A DNA stretch of 18,917 nt, taken from Bacillota bacterium (GTDB taxonomy: Bacteria; Bacillota; Clostridia; Oscillospirales; Acutalibacteraceae). The stretch is taken from contig JAEZRH010000007.1 in assembly GCA_023412845.1 (NCBI GenBank), positions 1 through 18,917 of the forward strand, given 5' to 3'. Positions within the stretch are counted from its first letter, which is position 1. Each line of letters begins with the position of its first letter. A model generated the notes under the pieces. That model had not been told where the DNA came from. It saw only the letters and a list, made by a program, of their open reading frames with translations, and made no database searches. A program made the position numbers and the translations under genes. Below, piece after piece: positions 7,723 through 14,151 of the stretch.

Positions 7723-7850
7723 GTAGGGCACAATAAAAAAGTGCAATGCAGAGACAGGCGCGCCAACACCTGCCCCCTGCATACGGAGTCTAAGGCTCCA
7801 TACACAACCGAAAAATCGGCACATTGCGGGAATTATTATACCCCTTTTTT
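7723..7850 (+). ncRNA. Candidate small structured RNA of unknown family
   Basis: About 128 nt from the predicted start to a run of six T (7845-7850). The two ends can pair in stepped fashion: GGG (7726-7728) with CCC (7841-7843), AATAA (7732-7736) with TTATT (7833-7837), and GCAATG (7743-7748) with CATTGC (7822-7827). Inside are three hairpins: ATGCAG (7746-7751) with CTGCAT (7777-7782), enclosing CAGG/CCTG; GGAGT (7785-7789) with GCTCC (7795-7799); and CCGA-AAAA-TCGG (7808-7819). The first competes with the outer helix for three bases, so the junction is approximate. The closing helix ends directly at the T-tract. I do not recognise it as SRP RNA, 6S RNA, RNase P RNA, tmRNA or a common riboswitch. 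No open frame with a ribosome-binding site lies within it. Confidence 0.55.
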
Positions 7851-8020
7851 CCCTTTTTGTACAGGGGGGTGTTTTGCGTTTCGCGGTGCGTTTTTACGGC
7901 GTTGTATATGGATGAAGAATCCGTGTACGGCGCCTTTTTCGTGCCCTGCGGCAGGCGGCGGCAGGGCTGACTGACCACTCCTCCTGGCCGCCGTCTGTCT
8001 TAATTTGGTTGTGAAAAGAG

Positions 8021-8076
8021 TACTTAATAAAGAAAGCGACACTGCCGGGAAGGGGAAACCGTTTCCTTCCCGGCAG
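8021..8076 (-). terminator. Intrinsic terminator of the EAL gene
   Basis: An 11-bp perfect stem (CTGCCGGGAAG 8042-8052 with its complement 8066-8076), extended inward by a few GAA/TTC pairs. On the minus strand it is followed by a T-rich tail (complement of 8023-8041). It lies 22 bp beyond the EAL stop codon. Confidence 0.75.
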
Positions 8077-8097
8077 CGCCGCTTTGACCAAAATGAG

Positions 8098-9081
8098 CTA
8101 TTTTATTTCATCCGCACCATCGAGGGCCGCGTCCACAGGCTCGAACTGCCGCCCAAAGAAATCGACCGCCTGGCTGACCGGCATCGGCCTGGCGAACAGG
8201 AAGCCCTGTATTTTGTCGCACCGGCACAGCTTCGCGAAATCGGCGTGCTCCGGCGTTTCGACCCCCTCCGCCGTCACCTCGAGGTTGATGTCGCGGAACG
8301 CGCTTGTCAGATACCTGACCATCTGGCTGCACCGGACGTTCACGGCCGAGTCCCAGATCAGGCTCTTGTCGATCTTGATCACGTCGAACGGCAGGTCGAT
8401 GACGTTCGCGATATTGGAATATCCGGTGCCGAAGTCGTCCAGCGCAAACTGGATGCCCGCGCCGCTCAGTTCCCTGATCTTGCGGGCGATCTGTTCAAAA
8501 TTGCAGACCAGCGTGCTTTCGGTGACTTCCAGCAGAATCCGATTCGGCGAAACGCCGTTTCTGCGGATGATGCCCAGAATATTGTCGACGGCGTCGTCCG
8601 GCAGCAGCTGCATGACGGAGAGGTTGACCGAGATGGAATCGATATCGATCCTGCAGGAAAGCAGATAACGGATATACCGGCAGACCTTGTCGAGGACCAT
8701 GCTGCCGATCTGGTCGATCAGGCCGCACTGCTCCGCGACAGGGATGAATTCGTCGGGCGAAACAAAGCCGCCGTCCTCGCCGCGCAGGCGCAGCAGCGCC
8801 TCCGCCTCGGTGAATTTCCCGTCGCAGACGGTATACAGGGGCTGGTAATAAATTTCAAAACCATCGTGCTGCAAGGCGCGTCTGAGCAGGTTTTCGATCT
8901 GGATGCTGCGTGTTCTGGCCCCTTCGTTCTTCGGCATATATCGCCTGAGAAGCTTTTCCTTCCCCTGGACCGTGAAACAGTGGTCCCGGTCTTCCTCCGC
9001 GGGCATGGTCGGTCCCCTTTCCAAAGCAGCCTGTAATGAAAGTATTTCTTTATTTTGTTCAATATTTGTATAAAAATTCAT
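8098..9081 (-). CDS. Stand-alone EAL-domain protein, probable c-di-GMP phosphodiesterase
   Basis: The EAL domain fills about residues 55-315 of 327; no GGDEF, PAS, receiver or membrane segment is present, so it is probably cytoplasmic. EAL enzymes hydrolyse c-di-GMP to pGpG. All residues expected of an active enzyme are visible: Glu94 (EAL), Asn153 (VNLS), Glu185 (EVTE), Asp215-Asp216 (DDFGTGYS), Lys236 (IKIDK), Glu272 (AEGVE) and Gln292 (QGFLFARP). The start is uncertain. ATG at 9081 has no good Shine-Dalgarno, while ATG at 9006 (302 residues) has AAAGGGG about 7 bp upstream and still leaves the domain intact. The gene is alone on its strand with its own terminator. A motility, adhesion or sporulation role is possible but cannot be read here. 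Confidence 0.93.
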   Translation of the reverse strand: MNFYTNIEQNKEILSLQAALERGPTMPAEEDRDHCFTVQGKEKLLRRYMPKNEGARTRSIQIENLLRRALQHDGFEIYYQPLYTVCDGKFTEAEALLRLRGEDGGFVSPDEFIPVAEQCGLIDQIGSMVLDKVCRYIRYLLSCRIDIDSISVNLSVMQLLPDDAVDNILGIIRRNGVSPNRILLEVTESTLVCNFEQIARKIRELSGAGIQFALDDFGTGYSNIANVIDLPFDVIKIDKSLIWDSAVNVRCSQMVRYLTSAFRDINLEVTAEGVETPEHADFAKLCRCDKIQGFLFARPMPVSQAVDFFGRQFEPVDAALDGADEIK

Positions 9082-9086
9082 CGAAA

Positions 9087-9114
9087 ATATACTTAATTTA
9101 GTATATTAGTATAT
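9087..9114. repeat. AT-rich repeats upstream of the EAL gene (possible operator)
   Basis: ATATACT (9087-9093) and AGTATAT (9100-9106) form an inverted repeat with a 6-bp spacer. A second AGTATAT follows at 9108-9114, 8 bp from the first. They lie within 35 bp of the upper start codon of the EAL gene, where a regulator could act. No consensus promoter was identified with confidence here. Confidence 0.4.
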
Positions 9115-9300
9115 CACGTTCGAAAATGAATGTATAGTTCCCGCTGTCGATTTTTGCATTTTTTATAGACTGCTACAAATTCGACAAAGCGGAAATGGTC
9201 TATTCGCACAACGCGGTTTTCTCTTCGAAAAAGGAGAATCTCGGCAGCGCAGGTATATTATTCTCTCCGCCGCTTACAATAATGTGCGGGGTGAAAACGG

Positions 9301-10575
9301 ATGACAAAAAAAAGGATTTGGGGGATCACCGCAATCGTAGTGGTAATACTGGCCCTGTGCGGAACGGCGGTCTACGCCTTTGCGCAGGTCAACCAGTATA
9401 AGCGCGACATACAGTACGGCTACAAGCGGTCGCTGAACGACCTGAGCGACAGTGTCGGCAACATTGAAACTACTCTGGACAAGGCCGTCTACGCGAACAC
9501 CGCGACCGAGCAGAACGGCCTCGCCGCAAAACTGATGCGTGAAACCAGCATGGCGCAGGCGTCTTTATCCACGCTGCCCGTAGGCGACAACTCTCTCGAC
9601 AATGTGAGCCGCTTTATTACGCAGGTGGGCGATTTCTCCGCGGCGCTCTCCCGGCAGATCTCGGCGGGCGGGAAGATCACGGACGACCAGTACAAAACCA
9701 TCAAGAGCCTTGAGACCTACTCCCAAAAGCTCTCGAAAGACATGACGGACGTGCAGCCGGACTTCAAGTCCACGACCTTCCGCGACGCGATGTCAACCAC
9801 CACCAAGGATTTCAACGATTTTCCGTCGCTGATCTACGACGGGCCGTTCTCCGACAACGTGATGCATCAAAAGCCGGAGCTGACGAAAGGCAAGCAAGAC
9901 ATCCCTCAGGGGAACGCGCAGAACATCGCCGCGGATTTTCTTCACGTTACGCAGGATAAGCTGACGCATGTGCAGGACACGGCAGGCAACCTGCCGACCT
10001 ACAACTTCACCGCGAACGGCGGGGCCGTCCGCATTAACGTGACCAAAGCGGGAGGGTATGTCTCGAACCTCTCCAACAACCGTGACATCGGCAGCGTGAC
10101 GCTCAACTACAAGAGCGCGTCGAAAAAGGCGGAGGCTTTCCTCGACAGCCGCGGCATCAAGAATATGAAAGAAAGCTACTACGTCATCACCGACGGCATG
10201 TGCCTCATCAACTTCGCCTATATGCAGGACGACGTGGTCTGCTACCCGGACCTTGTGAAAGTCGGCATCGCGCTCGACAACGGGGAGATCGTCCGCTTCG
10301 AGTCCGCCGGCTACATCATGAACCACAAGGCCCGCACGCTGACGACGAAAATTTCCCGGGAAAAAGCGCAGCTGAGCGTCAGCCCCAAACTGACGGTGCT
10401 GCAGAGCAAAAAGGCTCTGATCCCCACGCCGGGCCTGGGCGAAGCGCTGACTTATGAATTTCTCTGCACCGGCACGGGGAAGGACCGCGTGCTGGTCTAT
10501 ATCAACGCGGAGACCGGGTATGAAGAGGATATCCTTATCCTTCAGCAGAGCGACAACGGCGTGCTGACTAAATAA
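9301..10575 (+). CDS. ypeB: Spore germination protein YpeB
   Basis: A 424-residue protein with one N-terminal membrane segment (about residues 6-28) and a long extracytoplasmic part ending in PepSY-like repeats. Segments I recognise as YpeB-typical include NIETTLDKAVYA, FPSLIYDGPFSD, YPDLVKVGIALDNGEIV and GYIMNH. In Bacillus, YpeB is needed to place and stabilise the cortex-lytic enzyme SleB in the spore and is usually encoded right after sleB. Here no sleB lies next to it: upstream is the divergent EAL gene, downstream a terminator. The ATG at 9301 is preceded by GGGGTGA. A late-sporulation (sigma-G) promoter would be expected, but I could not identify one with confidence in 9120-9290. Confidence 0.92.
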   Translation: MTKKRIWGITAIVVVILALCGTAVYAFAQVNQYKRDIQYGYKRSLNDLSDSVGNIETTLDKAVYANTATEQNGLAAKLMRETSMAQASLSTLPVGDNSLDNVSRFITQVGDFSAALSRQISAGGKITDDQYKTIKSLETYSQKLSKDMTDVQPDFKSTTFRDAMSTTTKDFNDFPSLIYDGPFSDNVMHQKPELTKGKQDIPQGNAQNIAADFLHVTQDKLTHVQDTAGNLPTYNFTANGGAVRINVTKAGGYVSNLSNNRDIGSVTLNYKSASKKAEAFLDSRGIKNMKESYYVITDGMCLINFAYMQDDVVCYPDLVKVGIALDNGEIVRFESAGYIMNHKARTLTTKISREKAQLSVSPKLTVLQSKKALIPTPGLGEALTYEFLCTGTGKDRVLVYINAETGYEEDILILQQSDNGVLTK

Positions 10576-10699
10576 GCGACGCGGGCAGACGCCCGCTTCA
10601 GCCGGGCCGGGCGCATCTCCGGGATTCCATACCGCACGTGCCCGGACAGCCGGAGAACACTCCCGCCTGGAGGATGAAAGGCATCTTTCGGCATCCACG

Positions 10700-10739
10700 A
10701 AAAAGAGCATACCCTTCGCACCGGGTATGCTCTTTTTTA
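10700..10739. terminator. Bidirectional intrinsic terminator between ypeB and malQ
   Basis: A 12-bp perfect stem (10703-10714 with 10723-10734, core GAGCATACCC) and an 8-nt loop. Six T follow on the plus strand (10733-10738), and five A at 10700-10704 give a T run on the minus strand, so it serves both converging genes. A shorter GC hairpin (GCGGGC-AGAC-GCCCGC, 10581-10596) without a T-tract sits just after the ypeB stop. I see no gene in 10576-10801. Confidence 0.9.
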
Positions 10740-10801
10740 TCTGTCTGCAAATCCAGGCCGCCATCATCGGGAGCGGCGAAACACCGTCCCGCTAAAACAA
10801 A

Positions 10802-12370
10802 CTACTCTTTTTCATCCGGCCCTTCGGCGGGCCGAACCGGACTGCGTCCGTAGGTTTGGGCGATGCGCCACATCCGGCGCGCGAGCCGCGGGGAAAGCTC
10901 CTCCCGGGTGACGCGCCAGCGCCAGTTTCCGTAGGCGGTGCCGGGCGTGTTGATGCGCGCCTCGGCGCCCAGGCGCAGGTAGTCCTGGAGCGGGATGACG
11001 CAGGTGTTGGCGACGCTGCCCTGCGCGGCGCGGATCATGGCCCCCGCAAAATCACCGCGGCCGGTGATGCCGAGATACCGGCGGGCGAACGCCGCGTCTT
11101 TGCGCGGGGCGCTGAACTGCCAATCCTGCGTCGTGGTGTTGTCGTGCGTGCCGGTGTAGACCACGCAGTCCCGTCTGTAGTTATGGGGCAGATAGTCGCT
11201 CTGTTCGCGCGAATCGAAGGCGAACTGCAGCACCTTCATGCCGGGGAACCCGCTTTCGGCAAGCAGGGCCCGCACGTCGTCCGTCAGGTAACCGAGATCC
11301 TCCGCGATGATGGAAAGGGAGGGGAGCTCCTTTTTCACGGTGTCGATGAAACCGGCGCCCGGCCCTTCGCGCCAGCGGCCGGATTTTGCATTCGTATGCG
11401 ACGCCGGCACCGCGTAGTAGCCCGCAAACCCGCGGAAGTGGTCGATGCGGACGACGTCGTAGACCTTCGCGGCGCTTTGCAGGCGCCGAATCCACCAGCG
11501 GTAGCCCGTGGCTGCGTGTTTTTCCCAATCATAAAGCGGGTTGCCCCACAGCTGGCCGTCTTTGGTGAACGCGTCCGGCGGGCAGCCGGCCACCTCTTTG
11601 GGGCGCCGGTCGGAATTGAGCTGGAACAGCTCGCTGTGCGCCCAGAGGTCCGCGGAATCCGGCGATACATAAATTGGCAGGTCGCCGATGATGGCGACGC
11701 CTTTTCGATTCGCGTATTCCCGCAGCGCCCCCCACTGCGCGAAGAAAAGATACTGCGCCGCTTTCCAGAACCTCACTTCGGCGGCAAGCCGCTTCCGCGC
11801 GGCATCCATGGCCGCCGGGCCGCGCAGGCGCAGCTCATCCGGCCACTCCTGGAACGATACCATGCCGTATTCCTTTTTCAGGGCCATAAAAAGCGCGTAG
11901 TCGTCGAGCCATTCAGCGTTTTCCCTCTGAAACGCCGCGAAAGCGCCGTCGCCGTCGGAAATCCGGTCCGTCGCAAGGCGCAGCAGGGCAAACCGGTTCT
12001 CGAACAACAGGCCGTAGTCGATCTGCCGCGGATCGTCCCCGAACGGAAAACGGGCGATCTCCTCCTCCGAAAGCAGGCCCTGTTCCACAAGCTGGTCCGG
12101 GTCGATAAAATACGGGTTTGCCGCAAACGCGGAAAAGCTCTGGTACGGGCTGTCGCCGTAGCCGGTCGGCCCGATGGGAAGGATCTGCCAGTACCGCTGG
12201 CCCGCCTGCTCCAGAAAATCGACGAAGCGGAACGCATCCTTCCCGAGATTGCCGATGCCGTAGGGGGACGGCAGGCTACTCACGGGCAGAAGGACCCCGC
12301 CCGCGCGGACCGACAGCCGGTCCTTTTTTTCCGCCGTGCGCGGCGCGGCTGTGCCGCTGCGGGAGGTCAT
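10802..12370 (-). CDS. malQ: 4-alpha-glucanotransferase (amylomaltase, GH77)
   Basis: A 522-residue GH77 enzyme that moves alpha-1,4-glucan segments between malto-oligosaccharides, releasing glucose and making longer chains for phosphorylase. Hallmarks are LLPVSSLPSPYGIGNLG (27-43), PTGYGDSPYQ (68-77), the nucleophile Asp310 in RIDHFRG, acid/base Glu357 in AEDLG and Asp410 in GTHDN. The start ATG at 12370 overlaps the permease stop as ATGA, indicating translational coupling. A longer in-frame reading from 12586 overlaps the permease gene and is rejected. It is the last gene of the sugar-uptake operon. Cytoplasmic; no signal peptide. Confidence 0.96.
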   Translation of the reverse strand: MTSRSGTAAPRTAEKKDRLSVRAGGVLLPVSSLPSPYGIGNLGKDAFRFVDFLEQAGQRYWQILPIGPTGYGDSPYQSFSAFAANPYFIDPDQLVEQGLLSEEEIARFPFGDDPRQIDYGLLFENRFALLRLATDRISDGDGAFAAFQRENAEWLDDYALFMALKKEYGMVSFQEWPDELRLRGPAAMDAARKRLAAEVRFWKAAQYLFFAQWGALREYANRKGVAIIGDLPIYVSPDSADLWAHSELFQLNSDRRPKEVAGCPPDAFTKDGQLWGNPLYDWEKHAATGYRWWIRRLQSAAKVYDVVRIDHFRGFAGYYAVPASHTNAKSGRWREGPGAGFIDTVKKELPSLSIIAEDLGYLTDDVRALLAESGFPGMKVLQFAFDSREQSDYLPHNYRRDCVVYTGTHDNTTTQDWQFSAPRKDAAFARRYLGITGRGDFAGAMIRAAQGSVANTCVIPLQDYLRLGAEARINTPGTAYGNWRWRVTREELSPRLARRMWRIAQTYGRSPVRPAEGPDEKE

Positions 12371-13203
12371 CCTTTGACGGCGCCTGCCACGACGCCCTTG
12401 ATGATGTATTTCTGGCAGGACAGGTAGAAGACCACAACCGGGATGACGGTCATCACCAGCACTGCCATCATGGCGCCCATGTCGCGGGAACCGTAGCCGC
12501 CCTGCAGATACTGCACGGCGATGGGGATGGTGCGGTATTTCGTGCCGATGACAAGATACGGCAGCAGGTAGTCGTTCCAGACCCACATGGTGTTCAGGAT
12601 GGCGACGGTGATAGTGATCGGCTTAAGCATGGGGAACACCACACGGAAAAAGCTTTGGATGGGGTTGCATCCGTCAATCATTGCGGCTTCCTCCACCTCG
12701 ACCGGGATCGACTTCACGAAACCGGAATACAGAAAGACCGACATGCCGGAGCCAAACCCCAGGTACAGCACGATGATGCCGACCGGGTTGTCGATGTGCA
12801 GCATGTTCGCTACCTTCGACATGGTGAACATCACCATCTGGAACGGTACGATCATGGAGAATACAAACAGATAATAGAGCGACGAACTGTAGCGCGACTT
12901 GACGCGCGTGATATACCACGCCGTCATGGCGTCGAACAGGACGATGACCGCGACGGAGAAAGCCGTGATGAAAAGGGAATACCCGAACGCGCTGGGATAG
13001 CCCGTTTTCTCAATGCCGTTCACGTAGTTCTGCAGGCCGGTGAAGGTCTGCGCGTTCGGCAAATCGAACGGAGTATCCGAAATGAAGAACCTGCCCTTGA
13101 ACGAGTTTTCAAGGATAATGAAAAGAGGGGCGAAAAACGCGGCCGCAAGAAAGATGAGAGCCACGACGGCAACGGCGTTCACCGCCGTTTTCTTCTTTGT
13201 CAT
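12367..13203 (-). CDS. Carbohydrate ABC transporter permease (MalG type)
   Basis: A 278-residue inner-membrane subunit of a CUT1-type sugar importer, with about six hydrophobic segments beginning near residues 8-30. The EAA loop that docks the ATPase is visible as EVEEAAMIDGCNPIQSF, followed by FRVVFPMLKP. The start ATG overlaps the upstream permease stop as TGATG, and its own stop overlaps the malQ start as ATGA, so three genes are chained without gaps. A GAGGTGG ribosome-binding site lies inside the end of the preceding gene. Clustering with malQ and glgP suggests malto-oligosaccharides as substrate; this is inference from context. Confidence 0.94.
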   Translation of the reverse strand: MTKKKTAVNAVAVVALIFLAAAFFAPLFIILENSFKGRFFISDTPFDLPNAQTFTGLQNYVNGIEKTGYPSAFGYSLFITAFSVAVIVLFDAMTAWYITRVKSRYSSSLYYLFVFSMIVPFQMVMFTMSKVANMLHIDNPVGIIVLYLGFGSGMSVFLYSGFVKSIPVEVEEAAMIDGCNPIQSFFRVVFPMLKPITITVAILNTMWVWNDYLLPYLVIGTKYRTIPIAVQYLQGGYGSRDMGAMMAVLVMTVIPVVVFYLSCQKYIIKGVVAGAVKG

Positions 13204-14048
13204 CAGTTTTCCACCTCTTTCGCTCTGGTCAGGCGCAGCTGGATAAGCGCGACGGCCGTGACAAGGATAAAGAAGATGACGGCCTTTGCCTGCCCGACGC
13301 CTTCAAACCCCGTGGAGCCGTAGAACGTGTGATAGATGTTCAGGGCGAGCATCTCGGAGTCCTTGCCCGGTTCGCCGTTCGTGAGGGCAAGGTTCTGGTC
13401 GAACAGCCGGAACGAATTCGTGAGGGTCATGAAGAAGCAGATGGTGAACGACGGCATGACCATCGGGATGGTGACGCTGCGCAGCCTCTGCCAGGAAGTC
13501 GCCCCGTCCACTTCGGCGGCGTCCATCAGCTCTTCCGGAACGTTCTGGATGCCCGCGATGTAAATGACCATCATATAGCCGATCATCTGCCAGTTCATCA
13601 TCACCGCCATGCCCCAGAAGCCGTAAGTGGCGTCCGCGTTGACCGTGGTGCCCCAGTTGTAGAGGACGCCGTTGATGATCAGCTGCCAGATGTAACCGAG
13701 CACGATGCCGCCGATCAGGTTCGGCATGAAGAAGAACGTGCGGAACAGGTTCGTGCCGCGGATCTTCTTCGTAAGCAGCAGCGCCAGCGCAAACGCGAAC
13801 AGATTCACCGAAACAACCGAAATGACGGTAAACTCGGTGGAAAACAGCAGCGAATGGAGGAAATCCCCCGACGCCGTAAACGCTTTGACATAGTTGTCGA
13901 GACCTACCCACCGCGCGTCCGTCACCGTTGTGAACTTGGTGAAAGACAGGAAAACACCCATGATGAAAGGCACCAGGAATGCAATCGCGAATGCAATCAG
14001 AGTAGGAACTGTAAAAAAAGCCGCATATTTTTTCAGCGCTTTCTGCAT
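13203..14048 (-). CDS. Carbohydrate ABC transporter permease (MalF type)
   Basis: A 281-residue membrane subunit that pairs with the MalG-type permease. The first membrane segment is at about residues 10-33, and the EAA loop reads VPEELMDAAEVDGATSWQRL followed by RSVTIPMVMPS. I chose ATG 14048 because AGGAGAGG sits 5 bp upstream. The frame extends to an ATG at 14102, but that codon lies inside the intercistronic hairpin (14072-14110) and lacks a ribosome-binding site. It lacks the long periplasmic P2 loop of enterobacterial MalF, as is usual for Gram-positive CUT1 permeases. Confidence 0.94.
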   Translation of the reverse strand: MQKALKKYAAFFTVPTLIAFAIAFLVPFIMGVFLSFTKFTTVTDARWVGLDNYVKAFTASGDFLHSLLFSTEFTVISVVSVNLFAFALALLLTKKIRGTNLFRTFFFMPNLIGGIVLGYIWQLIINGVLYNWGTTVNADATYGFWGMAVMMNWQMIGYMMVIYIAGIQNVPEELMDAAEVDGATSWQRLRSVTIPMVMPSFTICFFMTLTNSFRLFDQNLALTNGEPGKDSEMLALNIYHTFYGSTGFEGVGQAKAVIFFILVTAVALIQLRLTRAKEVEN

Positions 14049-14064
14049 ATGTACCTCTCCTGTC

Positions 14065-14110
14065 AAAAGAAAATAGTGAGTGAGCCTTTTTAAGATCATC
14101 ACTCACTATT
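14065..14110 (-). promoter_or_regulatory. Intercistronic hairpin between binding-protein and permease genes
   Basis: A perfect 12-bp stem (AATAGTGAGTGA 14072-14083 with its complement 14099-14110) with a 15-nt loop, in the 103-bp gap after the solute-binding-protein gene. On the minus strand it is followed by TTTCTTTT, so it can act as a partial terminator or as a 3'-stabilising structure. Either would yield more binding protein than permease, the usual need in sugar ABC operons. Confidence 0.75.
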
Positions 14111-14151
14111 ATAAAACTGCCGAATGGAATTTTAAAGGGATTTTATTGCTG

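Larger units (their letters stand above)
7197..8041. other. Intergenic region without a convincing protein gene
   Basis: No open frame here has a ribosome-binding site plus protein-like composition; the short frames on both strands are arginine/proline-rich readings of GC-rich palindromes. The region holds a palindromic GC block (7439-7584) and a promoter plus candidate small RNA (7689-7850). I see nothing supportable in 7197-7438. In 7851-8041 the only structure is a GCCCTGC/GCAGGGC inverted repeat (7943-7949 with 7961-7967) without a T-tract. A 12-bp inverted repeat, CACGGATTCTTC (7401-7412) and its complement (7914-7925), brackets the middle of the region. Confidence 0.6.

Noticed and set aside
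7723..7850. Known RNA families considered for the candidate RNA (SRP RNA, 6S RNA, c-di-GMP riboswitch, T-box)
   Set aside because: The SRP GGAA-loop core, 6S length and central bubble, GEMM core and T-box motif are not seen; a riboswitch would also need a downstream gene on the same strand.
9150..9290. Possible sigma-G or sigma-A promoter for ypeB (for example TACAAT at 9275-9280)
   Set aside because: No properly spaced -35 matches either consensus, and a start from that -10 would leave almost no leader before the ribosome-binding site.
10856..12427. Long plus-strand open frame (523 codons) opposite malQ
   Set aside because: Shadow of malQ; no recognisable domain and no ribosome-binding site.
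12371..12586. N-terminal extension of malQ
   Set aside because: Overlaps the MalG-type permease gene out of frame; the ATGA overlap at 12370 gives the normal GH77 N-terminus.
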